Assembly: GCA_022432975.1 (NCBI GenBank)
Contig: CM039506.1
Span: 20,918,591-20,982,590, forward strand
From: Begonia masoniana
Lineage: Eukaryota; Streptophyta; Magnoliopsida; Cucurbitales; Begoniaceae
Length of the DNA stretch: 64,000 bases
Reading direction: 5' to 3'
Both the position numbers and the translations under genes were made by a program. The notes beneath the pieces were generated by a model. It ran no database searches, was not told the origin of the DNA, and was given only the letters and a program-made list of their open reading frames with translations. Shown here piece by piece: positions 45,825 through 56,450 of the stretch; within the stretch, counting starts at the first letter, position 1; each line of letters opens with the position of its first letter.

Positions 45825-47345
45825 ATGGTTCGAGGAAGGGATCCTAGAGATGACGCGATGGATCGACTTACGGAGTTGTTAGACCGCCAGTCTCAGCATA
45901 TGGACCGGCAAGCGCAACAAATTACAGACTTAGTGAATCGAGAGAACCAGCGAGAGAATCAGAGAGCTCAGGAGCTGGTAGTCTCCAGTAATCAGGGTAT
46001 GCAGAGGTTTCAAGGCCTACGGCCTCCAGTATTCGACGGCCAGTCATCGGATCCGACGCGTGCCGAGGAATGGATCCGAGTGATGGAGGATATGTTAGGC
46101 TATGCAGAGGTAGGGAACGGGAGTAAGGTGGCTTACGCCACTTTTCACTTGGCATTAGACGCCCGTTTCTGGTGGGACTCGATCACGTCGACTACAGATG
46201 TATCAGTTATGACTTGGGATCGGTTCAAATTTTTATTCTTCGATAAGTATTTCAGCCGCACAGTGAGAGTGGCCAAGAGGAATGAGTTCACGCAGCTGAA
46301 GCAGACTGGTTCAGTTGCAGATTATATTCGGAGGTTTGAGGCATTATCCAGATTTGCACCTCGCCTGGTCAGCGATAATGAAGAGAAGGTACACCAGTTC
46401 ATGGAGGGACTGAACCCGGAAATCCGGATGCATGTGATAGTGTCTGGGATTATTGACGTGCCCTATTCAGAGGTTACAGCCAAGGCTCTGGACTTTGAGG
46501 CTGCCAGAGCTACTTGTATTAGACCGAGGGAGCCAGCAAAGGGCTTCTTCCGAGAGATCCGTCCTCAGCCACAGAACTGAGGATGGCAGCCTAGAGCACA
46601 GCCGCCTCAGCAGCAGCCGAGGGGTGTGAAGAGACCTCTTGAGTGAGGTAACGATAGAGGCAAGGGAAAGCAAGTACAGGGGGCTCCTCAGATGCCATGG
46701 TGCCCTAAGTGCCAGAAGGAGCATAGTGGCGAGTGCCGAGTTGGCACGAACAAATGTTATAGATGTGGAGATATCGGCCACTTTGTCAAAGATTGTCCGC
46801 TGCAGGGCCGAGATCAGTTAAGCGGAGATCAGAGGAGAGTTACGCCGAGGATCTTCGCATTTATTGAGCCAGGCAACGTTGATGACGAGGCTCAGCCTGC
46901 CGTGATTGCAGGTACTATTTTGCTTATGGGCGCTACTGTATTTACTTTGATGGATACCGGAGCTACGCACTCCTTCGTATCGACTGCATGTATGGCTAGA
47001 TTGGGGCTAGAGTCTGAGTTAGCTGGGGTTGAGTATAGAGTGATGCTGCCTTCTGGAGAGCTTATGCAGTCAGAACGTATTCTCCAGGGCAACGTCATCT
47101 CAGTGGGGGATATTACCCTTTGTGCTCGTTTGATAGTTATGGGCATAGAGCGGTATGATATTATCTTGGGGATGGACTGGCTTGCACAGCACTTCGCCAC
47201 CATCGATTGTCGATCCGGGATTGTGACCTTCCGACCCCCGGATAGAGCCGAGTTTTCCTATCAGGCGATGAACCGATTGAGTTGATTGCCTATCTCTTAT
47301 TCTATGATGGTCAACGAGCAGTTCAAAGGTGCGTGCTCTATTTAG
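45825..47345 (+). pseudogene. E5 gag and protease, four in-frame stops
   Basis: Starts at the ATG at 45825 (MVRGRDPRD). Gag core blocks: MDRLTELLDRQSQ, LRPPVFDGQSSDPTRAEEWIR, WWDSITS, TWDRFKFLFFDKYF, TGSVADYIRRFEALSRFAP. A TGA at 46578-46580 replaces the Arg codon CGA kept in E1 (Arg before the GWQP block), and a TGA at 46644-46646 is shared with E1. The frame then continues with zinc knuckle CYRCGDIGHFVKDC, protease DTGATHSFV and ILGMDWLAQHF, and stops at a TGA (47283-47285) and a TAG (47343-47345). All blocks are in one frame, so decay here is by substitution. Confidence 0.94.
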
Positions 47346-47990
47346 TTGGCCTCTGTATTTGATTGTCAGTTGCTCAGCGGAGTAAAGCCGAGCGACATTC
47401 CTATTGTGAGAGAGTTCTCTGAGATATTCCTCGATGATCTTCCGGGATTGCCGCCGGACCGGGAGATTGAGTTTACTATTGATGTGTATCCGGACACAGC
47501 ACCAAAGTTTAAAAATCCGTATCGGTTAGCACCAGCCGAGTTGAAAGAGCTGAAGACTCAGCTTGACGAGTTGTTAGAGAAAGGTTTTATTCGACCCAGT
47601 GTATCACCTTGGGGTGCGCCCGTTCTGTTTGTCAAGAAGAAAGACGGGACCCTCAGGATGTGCATTGATTACAGGGAGATGAATAAGCTCACAGTGAAGA
47701 ATAAGTATCCACTGCCTCGGATCGATGACTTATTTGATCAGCTACAGGGTGCCCGAGTGTTTTCCAGGATCGACCTGCGCTCGGGTTATTATCAGCTGAA
47801 GGTCCGGAGAGATGATATACCGAAGACGGCGTTCCGAACGAGGTATGGGCATTATGAGTTCCTTGTTATGTCTTTCGGACTTACTAATGCCCCTGCAGCG
47901 TTCATGGATTTGATGAACCGCGTCTTCAAGGAGTATCTGGACAAGTTCGTGGTGGTTTTCATCGACAATATTCTGATTTACTCCAAGACG
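47346..47990 (+). pseudogene. E5 reverse transcriptase
   Basis: Open for about 215 codons: [107 protein letters not shown]. The active site is FIDN instead of FIDD (Asp to Asn at the second catalytic Asp; around 47966-47968), shared with E1, so polymerase activity should be lost even without the frameshifts. One extra G near 47995 in the KTKEEH block shifts the frame. Confidence 0.94.
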
Positions 47991-49530
47991 AAAGGAAGAA
48001 CATGAGGAGCATCTGAGGATTGTTCTGAGTATTCTATGTGAGCGCCAAGCTGTATCCAAAGTTTTCGAAGTGCGAGTTCTGGCTTGACAGAGTGAGCTTC
48101 CTTGGCCATATCATATCACAGGACGGAGTTTCTGTGGATCCGAGCAAGATTCAGGTGGTCAGAGATTGGCCACAGCCGAAGAACTGTATGTGAGGTGCGT
48201 GGATTTCTCGGATTGGCCGGTTATTATCGAAGTTCATAGAGGGATTCTCAAAAATCGCACTTCCTCTTTCTCGTTTGACTCGGAAGAACGAGAGATTTGT
48301 ATGGTCGTCTGCTTGTGATAGTAGTTTTGCGGAGTTAAAGCAGAGATTGACCACCACTCTAGTGTTGGCGCTACCTGTTGAAGGTGTCAGATTCAGTATT
48401 TACTGTGATGCGTCTGGAGTGGGACTCGGTTGTGTATTGATGCAGGAGGGGAGAGTTATTTCTTATGCTTCTCGGCAGTTGAAGCCGTATGAGCAGAATT
48501 ACCCTACACACGACCTTGAGTTAGCAACTGTGGTCTTCGCACTGAAGATATGGAGACATTATTTATATGGGCAGCAGTGCGAGATATTTTCTGACCACAA
48601 GAGCCTAAAGTACTTATTTACGCAGAAGGAGCTGAACATGCGACAGAGACGATGGCTTGAGTTTGTCAAAGATTACGATTTTGATATCAAGTACCATCCA
48701 GGAAAGGCGAATAAGGTTGCTGATACCTTGAGTAGAGTGCCTTCTGCGAGTCAGCCTTCATTAGCAGCGATGTCAGTTACGCTACGGTCTGAGATTGAGA
48801 GGTTTGACGTGGAGATAGTGGCAGAGTTGTCCAGTATGCTCACCAACATTTCTCTCAGACCGACTATTCTGGATCGTATACGTGAGGCTCAGCAGAGTGA
48901 TTCGGAGTGTATGGAGCTTCGATCCAGCATGACATTGGGAGACTCGTCGGATTTCCATTTATCAGAGGATGGTATTCTGAAGTTCAGGCATAGATGGTAC
49001 GTGCCCAGCAACGAGGATCTGAGGAAGGAGATTTTGGCCGAGGCACATTCTTCGGCATATTCTGTGCACCCGGGAAGTACCAAGATGTACCGGGATTTGA
49101 AACAACACTTCTGGTGGCCGAACATGAAGAGGGAGGTTGCCAAGTACGTTGAGACCTGTTTAGTATGTCAACAGGTGAAGGCAGAGCACCAGAGTCCAGC
49201 CGGAACGTTATTGCCACTGCCGATTCCGGAGTGGAAGTGGGAGCAGATATCCATGGATTTCATTGTGGGGCTCTCGAGGACGACGAAGGGCCATGATGGC
49301 ATATGGGTTATTGTGGACCGATTGACAAAGTCGGCCCACTTCTTATCTGTGAGGATGGCATCTTCTATGGATCAGCTCGCCGAGCTTTATGTACGGGAGA
49401 TCGTTAGACTTCACGGAGTGCCAGTTTCTGTTGTCTCAGACAGAGATCCGAGATTCACATCGAAGTTCTGGAAGAGTTTACACAGAGCTATGGGGACTCA
49501 GCTTAATTTCAGCACGGCATTCCATTCCTC
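47991..49530 (+). pseudogene. E5 RT end, RNase H and integrase core
   Basis: Four further single-base indels lie between about 47995 and 48230 and together change the frame; the sequence is then open from 48275 to 49537. RNase [65 protein letters not shown]. Integrase: HHCC module ([15 protein letters not shown] ... [12 protein letters not shown]) and catalytic blocks [16 protein letters not shown] and [14 protein letters not shown]. An extra T at about 49530 (in the FHPQTDGQ block) shifts the frame again. Integrase catalytic Asp residues are kept. Confidence 0.93.
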
Positions 49531-50294
49531 AGACTGATGGTCAGACAGAGAGGACGAATCAGATTCTTGAGGATATGCTCAGAGCGTGTGTGCTGGAGTT
49601 TCAGGGCTCGTGGAGCCGATATTTGCCTCTGATCGAGTTCTCCTATAATAACAGCTTCCAGGCTACCATCGGCATGGCACCGTACGAGGTGCTGTATGGT
49701 CGGAAGTGTAGATCTCCGTTATATTGGGACGAGGTTGGCGAGGCCAGCATCGTTGGTCCTGAGATTCTACAGCAGACGGCAGAGAAGATTGCCATTATCC
49801 GATAGCGTATTGAGGTAGCTCAGAGCAGGCAAAAGAGCTATGCTGACACACGACGGAGAGAGCTAGAGTTCGAGGAAGGCGATAAGGTTTACTTGAAAGT
49901 TTCTCCGTTCAAAGGCATAGCGAGATTTGGAAGGAGGGGTAAGCTAAACCCTCGTTATGTGGGGCCCTTTCCTATTCTGAAGAGGATCGGGAACTTGGCG
50001 TATAGATGCAGCTTCCGGCTTCTATGGAGGGTATCCACGACGTATTCCACGTGTCCATGCTTCGGAGATGTCTGCGTGATCCATCACATGTTGTGGAGAC
50101 TACAGAGATCGAGGTACAGCCTACCTTGACTTATGAGGAGAGGCCGGTACGCATTTTGGAGTATTCTACCAAGGTCTTGCGCAACAAAGAGATTCCACTG
50201 GTCAAAGTTTTAGTGGCGGAACCACGAGGTGGAGGAAGCTACGTGGGAGCGACAGTAGGATATGATGACTAAGTATCCTGATTTGTTTGCATGA
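49531..50294 (+). pseudogene. E5 integrase end and chromodomain-like tail
   Basis: From [18 protein letters not shown] through [23 protein letters not shown] (49803-49805) follows AIIR, then YADTRRRELEFEEGDKVYL and KVSPFKGIARFGRRGKL. A one-base loss near 50008 (AYRLQLP block), a one-base gain near 50205 and a TAG near 50255 break the tail (FHVSMLRRCLRDP, LTYEERPVRILEYS). The natural end is the TGA at 50292-50294. Between this and the 3' LTR are 40 bases including the polypurine tract. Confidence 0.9.
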
Positions 50295-50334
50295 TTTAAT
50301 TTTGTGGACAAAATTCTAAATAAGGTGGGTGGAA

Positions 50335-52895
50335 TGTAATACCCGGCTTGTACGGGTTTTGGATTTAATATATTATATTCATATTTTATATATATGTGGC
50401 ATTTTTCATAAATATTTCAAATCAAATCAGTTTCGCAAACGAAAAGCGTCATTACGATCCTAACGATTAATAGGAATTTTAAGAAAATTATGGGAATTTT
50501 CGGAGATTAAACGCTATATTCCGAGTAATTACATTTCTAGTAAAATAAGGACGTTCTAGTAAAAATAGTAAACGAGATCCGAATTGCGAACGAACATGTT
50601 TTAATAGGACCTAAATAATGAATAAGGGCTATTGGCAAAAATAAGGAAATATGGTGAAACCGAATAGCTAGCCGATTAACGAAACGAAGGACGAAACAAA
50701 TAGAATTAACTGCGAAAGGCAAAATGGTAATTTGGAAAGTTAATTTTTATTAAAAACATCACAGCTCCTCTTCCTTGGCCATTTTCACGCCTGAAGCTTT
50801 TCCTTCGATTTTCTCTCGGCCTCCTCTCTGCCCACGCGATTCCCTCGACGATTCCGACCTCCGTTCTCCTCCGTTCTTCCTCCGTTCTTCGTTATTCTTC
50901 CTCCAATCGCAATCCTAGGTATGAATCTATGACTCTATAGTGTTAGTTTTCAATTTTTGGACTGATTCCACGTTAGGGTTTCCGTTAGAGTTTCGTCAAA
51001 AATGCGAATTAGAGTTCGTAATTAATAGGGTAGCCTTGATTTAGTGTATATTGCACGTATTTGACGTTATTGGACGAAGTTAAATCAAATTGTGAAAAGG
51101 TTAAAATTTGGGATTTTTGGAAAAGTTCGTTAATTGTAATTTCGAACCATCGAGCATGAATTAGTCGTTTAAATGTCTCGATTAGATGAGTTAGAAGTTT
51201 TAAGGAATTCCTTAGTTAAGGTTTCGTTAAATTTGGACGTCAATAGCTTAAATTGGTTTTAATGACGAATATCGTGTTTTTACCTCAGACACACGACTCC
51301 CGTGGACGAAGCTTGAGATTCAGTGTGCTCAAGGTAAGTTCTCGTGACTTACTCTGGCCGATGGGCCTACACCGTACTTCGATGTCGCGTCGAGGATGTT
51401 AAAGGATCGTTTGTTTTAATTGCTTTGGTTGGGTAGTTAGGTTTAAACGTTTTGTAGGTTATTTCATTTACAGTCTTAATGGTATACATGTGCTTGTTTA
51501 TTGAATGTTTATATATGCTCATATCTATTCATGCATCACGTATTTCAAATGACATGAAAATGAATTTCCGCACGTGTTTTAAGAAAAGAAAACGAACCTC
51601 TGTAATGAATGAACGTAATCTGTCTGTATCTGGTCACGCGAGGTGGGGCTCAAGCACGGCTGTGCGTGTTGCAAGCGTGTACCCCCCTCCTCTAGCTGGA
51701 AAGAGTAGTCCGACCGCAGGATGGACTCTCTCCGGTTAGTGGGTTACGATCTCGGTGACAATCTGTCTGTCTGCGACGTAATGAATCTGTATCTGAATCT
51801 GAATCTGCATGTTTTCTGAATGGCATACGCACGCATGCATCTGCATTTACGTAGCTTACTGAGATTTCATTATCTCATAGGTATCTGTATGGTGTAGGTG
51901 ACGTTATAGGTGACGTAGATCCAGGTGAGGACGACGTTCCTCCTTCTGATGTCTGAGGCAGTTGATGGATGATGGCCCGTGGGAGTGCGCTGGGCAGTCG
52001 AGGCGCGTTTTGACCCGTGGGAGAAGTATGTATAGATTTTTGGATTTTCGTGATGTTTGGGCTGATGTTAATTTGTATAGAACATATTAGGATGCTTGGT
52101 CTTGTAGTTGATAGGTTTACTTTTGACGTTTCAAATGTTTTGGTAATCGTATTTAAAACGTTTTGTTAAGTCTTTTATTCGAATGTTATAGAAATGTTTT
52201 AAATGGTTTTAGGATTGGTTACGGATAGGCTCGGTTTTTAGAGCTATCCATGCAGTTGGATTTCGCAAAGTCCGCTGCAAGTTGATTGAGTTTAGAACAC
52301 GTTTTAGTTGAGTTTAAATGATAAATTGATGGTGATTAGTGATGGAATTGGAAAATGCTTAAATGTAGAGTGATGATTTGCTCTCTGGAATTTCCAGAGA
52401 GCACTTGTAAAAATTAGGGAAATGAGGTAGAAGATCCAGGGAGAGGAGGAAAATGGTCGCTGCAAAGTGCAGCGACCGGTCGCTGCAATGTGCAGCGCCC
52501 GGTCGCTGCAATGTGCAGCGCCCGGTCGCTGCAATGTGCAGCGACTGGGCGCTGCACAATGCAGCGCCCGATCGCTGCATGGTGCAGCGACTGGGCGCTG
52601 CACACTACAGCGATCGGGCGCTGCAATGTGCAGCACCTACAGCGATCAGTCGCTGCTTTCGTTCCTCTCTGTTTTTCCGGTTTTGCCCCTCTGCACTGTT
52701 TTAAATAATTTTAATTATTTTACATAGTTTATTTTAATTGTTTTTAAGTTTGTTTTAAAAGCTTCGAAAGTTAGATTTAATTTCTGATTTCGATTTCGTT
52801 TTAGTTTCCGCTTAAAGTTTAATTAAGTTTGTCTAAAATAATAAGTATAAAAAAAATAATTACGGGAAATTGGGTATGGTATTAGGGTCGTTACA
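50335..52895 (+). repeat. E5 3' LTR (2.56 kb)
   Basis: Same ends and internal order as the 5' LTR; GGCCGATGGGCC near 51357, stem-loop 51860-51877, palindromic array 52455-52655. Scattered substitutions and small indels separate it from the 5' copy. Confidence 0.96.
52455..52655 (+). repeat. Palindromic 23-bp minisatellite, E5 3' LTR
   Basis: Same array as 45220-45420, with several units carrying CCGG (TGCAGCGCCCGGTCGCTGCA) instead of CCAG. Confidence 0.88.
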
Positions 52896-52900
52896 GTTTA

Positions 52901-53818
52901 CCTAAGAAATTCGCAATGCCGACGTTAAAACAAATTCGAACCATTAACGTCAAATTTAACGAAATTCTTAACTAAGGAAATTTCTAAAATTCTAACTTAA
53001 CTAATCGAGGCATTTTAACTACCAATTAATGTTCAATACATCGAACCGCCATTAACGAGTTTGCCCCAAAACTCGAAAATTCGTCAATCTCTAATATTCG
53101 TCCTAAATCGATTTAACTTCGTCCAATAATGTTAATACGTCCATTATATTCACAACTAAGGTAAACCTATCGATTTCAAACCCTAAATCACAGTTTTTAA
53201 CATACCATAAACGAAACCCTAATCGTTTTTAACTCCGCAAAACTAAGAACTAAAGCCGGGAAACGTTAGAGACTTACTTAGAATCGTGAATGGAGAAGAA
53301 AACACGAAGAAACTTCGAAGAACGGAGGGTGAATCGTCGCCGGAGAGGGAGAGAAGCCGCGGGAGGGAGAACCGTCGAAGGAGAGAAAGAAGGAAGGAGA
53401 GAAGAAAGTGAAAACGTGAAGAAGAAGAAAAGATTTGTTATATTATATAATATAGACTTGGCAAATTACTATTTTGCCCTTCCTCTAATTTTCTCTTTGT
53501 TTCCACCTTCGTTTCATTAATTGTCTAACGATTCGGCATCTCCAAATTTCCTTAATTACTAGGGTTCAATTAAAACTGTCTGTTCGCAATTCAGACCTCG
53601 TTTACTATTTTTACCAAAGTATCCTTTAAATCACGATAAACGCAATTCTCGCAAAATTAGCGTTGCGACTCCTAAAATTCCCGAAATTTTCTTAAAATCC
53701 TTATTAATTATTAGGATCGTACCAACGTTTTCTTTTTACGAAACCGGCTTAATTTGATATATTTACAAAAATACCATTTACATTAAAATACTAATATTCC
53801 GTACAGCCGGATATTACA
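52901..53818 (-). repeat. E4 3' LTR, proximal part (promoter side)
   Basis: Minus-strand start TGTAATATCCGGCTGTACGG at 53818. Contains a TATATTATATAATATA box (53439-53454), about 365 bases from the LTR start, and an exon-like purine-rich block (53290-53430). It ends at the E5 insertion and matches 63758-64000 past the empty site. The ORF at 53290 is not conserved. Confidence 0.93.
53439..53454 (-). promoter_or_regulatory. E4 3' LTR TATA-like box
   Basis: A TATATTATATAATATA stretch just upstream (in minus-strand sense) of the exon-like block; equivalent in position to the boxes in E5 and the 25357-26848 fragment. Confidence 0.5.
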
Positions 53819-53868
53819 ATCCATCCACCTTATTTAAAATTTTATCCTCAAAATTTGCTTATACAAAC

Positions 53869-54204
53869 AACTCAGGATACTTAACCATCATATCTTATTG
53901 TCGCTCTCAAGTCGCTTCTTCAACCTCATGGTTCCGCCATTGGACTTTAACTCGTAGGATTTCTTTGTTGCGCAAAACTTTGATCGAAGACTCCAAAATA
54001 TGTACAGGCCTCTCCCCATAAGTCAAAGTAGGTTGTACCTCGATGTCTCTCACCTCCACGATATGCGATGGATCGCGCAAACACTTCCGAAGCATAGACA
54101 CGTGGAATACGTCGTGGATGTCTTCCATTGAAGCCGGAAGTTGTAGTCGATACGCCAACTTCCTGATCTTCTTCAAAATAGGGAAGGGCCCCACATATCG
54201 AGGA
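53869..54204 (-). pseudogene. E4 integrase end and chromodomain-like tail (cut by S3)
   Basis: Minus-strand remainder of E4 pol left of S3. Starting at the S3 insertion: PRYVGPFPILKKIRKLAYR, LQLPASMEDIHDVFHVSML, RKCLRDPSHIVEV, LTYGERPVHILESS, KVQWRNHEVEEAT, then a TGA in place of a Trp codon near 53904 and a TAG just after, and the natural TAA at 53869-53871. The GAGGA at 54200-54204 is the S3 target duplication. The matching upstream half is at 56640-56829. Confidence 0.9.
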
Positions 54205-54353
54205 TGTAACACCCTGACTTTTCAGCCAGGTGATTTTCTTAACGGAATTAACGGTCACCTCTTTATTTGACCTTTTATTTAATGATTTAAATGCCAAAGC
54301 TTATTGGATTTCTATGTGGTGGCAGAGTTGTAATTAAGGAGGGATTTACGTAA

Positions 54354-54360
54354 TATAAAT
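54354..54360 (+). promoter_or_regulatory. S3 TATA box
   Basis: TATAAAT about 150 bases after the LTR start, 50 bases before the CTGTAGCCGACAT block shared with E3. Confidence 0.6.
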
Positions 54361-55869
54361 AGAAATTGGAAATCGTTAAACCTCTCAAAAACCTCACTGT
54401 AGCCGACATTTCCTTCCCGTGATTTCTCCCTTCTCCAGAGCTCTCTCCCTCTGCTTGCGACTCCTCCTTTGACGATTGTGATTTCTGTTCTTCATCGATA
54501 ACCCGGGCTCGAGGTAAGACTTGACCAATGTGTTTATTGGTTATTTATTTGGAACTCTGTTTTCGACTAGGACTTGTAGTCTCGGATTTCTGAATGACAG
54601 AGTATTTCACAGCAACGTTTTAATCTATGTTTAGTGTTGTCATCTTTCCGATTCAATGCTGAGCATTCTAATAACCGACGATGATTAAATGTAGATTCAA
54701 CCTTGTTATTTTGGTACACTGAGAATCTAATTTACGCACACCAGGTGCTTGGCTAAAGGACTCAGAAATACAGATCCTAGGATGATATTTAAATTAGGAC
54801 TTTTCTAGCTTTGATTTCGGAATATTTAGGGTCTATTTTAACTCTGAGAATGTGAAATGATATCAGGTGAAGAAGTTTGAGGTGTTGTGCACGAAACTGT
54901 TAAGGAATCCAGGTAAGTGAATGTATTAAGATTTCCGGCCAATACCCTACATCACAAGGGTTTTAGGTTGGTTTTGGGTGTCTGATGTTGCCTTATGTTT
55001 AGTAAGATTATCTATACTTGGATGGTTGTGGATGCTTAAGATTCATGTTATGCGACGATCTGATAGTGGTTATGAAATTGTCTGTTTTGGTATATTTCCT
55101 GTCATAGCTTGGTGATTTAAGAGCATTCATGTCATGCATCACGACTTACATCTCAAGCATATGAAAATGTTTTAATGTATGACTTCCCCCTCATGAACAA
55201 GATATGTAAATGAATAAGAAACTTATGCAACCGGGTTAAGTGAGGGTTGGGGGTGGTTTTGCGCATGTCACTGTCCAAAGAGAAGGACCATGATTACGGC
55301 CAGAAAGGAACTATGTACACTTGCACTGTCATTCCCTCTTTTACGGCACAAATCCTCCCTTAATCCATATGATGAAAGTGATGAACAAGAATACGAATAA
55401 GAAACAAGAAAAGAGCATGAAAAGAATATGATTATGATTTTCTCTCAACTGTGCATTCATGAATACATGTTAGTTTGCATTCCTTACTAAGCATTAGGCT
55501 TATGGTTTAAATCTTATGATGTAGGTAACGAGATATCAGGTGAGGATTCCAAAGTTAATGAGGATGTCGAGTTTGGTTGCTGAAGGGTGTTCAGGGTGCA
55601 ATTCTGTGGCTGGATGGCGAATGAGACCCCTGGTTAATGCCTGCATGATGTCAGTATGATTTTAAATATGGGAGTCTAAGTAGGATAAGACTATTTTTAA
55701 AACATTGAGTTTATGAGGTTGCCTGGTTTGATTCACTGAGTCTAAGAATGTTTATAAGGGTATGGAACGGGTTATTTAACTAAGTCTTCCAGCTATAAGA
55801 ATTCTGGATGAGTTTCTGTCTTTTATCTATAAGAGTGATGAGTCTATGAAGTTGGAAGTATGTGTATGT

Positions 55870-56450
55870 TTGTATCCACCGGTAGATGTTCTCTATCGGA
55901 ATATGTTAAGAGCTTGCACCCACCGATAGACGTTCCTTATTGGAATACGTTTGGAGTTTACATCCACCGATAGATGCTCTCTATCGGAAGGTATATTAAA
56001 GGAACACGTGGATTGCGCATGTCTACCGGTAGATGTAGTGTATTTGAGTCACCGGATGATGCAAATGTTATTTTGTCGCCTAGTGACCGGTAGATGTAGA
56101 GTATTTGAGTCACCGGATGATGCAAATGTTATTTTGTCATCTAGTGACCGGTAGATGTAGTGTATTTGAGTCACCGGATGATGCAAATGTTATTTTGTCG
56201 TTTAGTGGCCGGTTGCTGTAGTTTTCTCTACCGGCAGGAGCGAGCTCAATGCTTGTCGTTTAGCAATCGGCAGGAGTAAGCGATTATGTGTTGAATCCTG
56301 TCAAATAGCCACCGGCAGAAGCAAATGAATGTGAATCGAGTTCTATTATTTTATGATCGGCAGATGTGGGTTTATTTCTCTATCGGTAGATGCAGTCTAA
56401 GAGTTTTTATACCTGCTCTTCAACTGAAGCTTTTGCACTGCTTGTCGGCA
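55870..56450 (+). repeat. S3 minisatellite (CCGGTAGATG units)
   Basis: Dispersed short units CCACCGGTAGATGTTCTCTA-like, then three regular 60-61 bp units (about 56025-56215) with GTCACCGGATGATGCAAATG and TTATTTTGTCG(T/C)(T/C)TAGTG. The latter is the reverse-strand form of the E3 array A core. An ORF at 55951 across it is not evidence of a protein. Confidence 0.82.

Larger units (their letters stand above)
43101..52895 (+). mobile_element. E5: complete Ty3/gypsy chromovirus-type element, TSD GTTTA
   Basis: Plus-strand element of 9.8 kb nested in the E4 3' LTR. LTRs 43101-45660 and 50335-52895, TSD GTTTA at 43096-43100 and 52896-52900. The uninterrupted target is present in the E4 5' LTR at 63758-63762 with the same flanks. 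PBS at 45665-45676; polypurine tract AAGGTGGGTGGAA just before 50335. gag-pol (45825-50294) carries several stops and at least seven single-base indels. Confidence 0.97.

Noticed and set aside
46578..46646. Programmed readthrough at the gag TGA codons of E5
   Set aside because: E1 has CGA at the first site and the other elements have sense codons at both; no conserved readthrough context. Simple decay is more likely.
4017..52727. Cys/Ser/Leu-rich ORFs over the palindromic arrays (for example 45218-45492)
   Set aside because: Overlapping ORFs on both strands follow from the repeat and its palindromic units.
52896..53818. A separate solo LTR to the right of E5
   Set aside because: It is the other half of the E4 3' LTR; it joins 40644-43100 when E5 is removed and matches 63758-64000.
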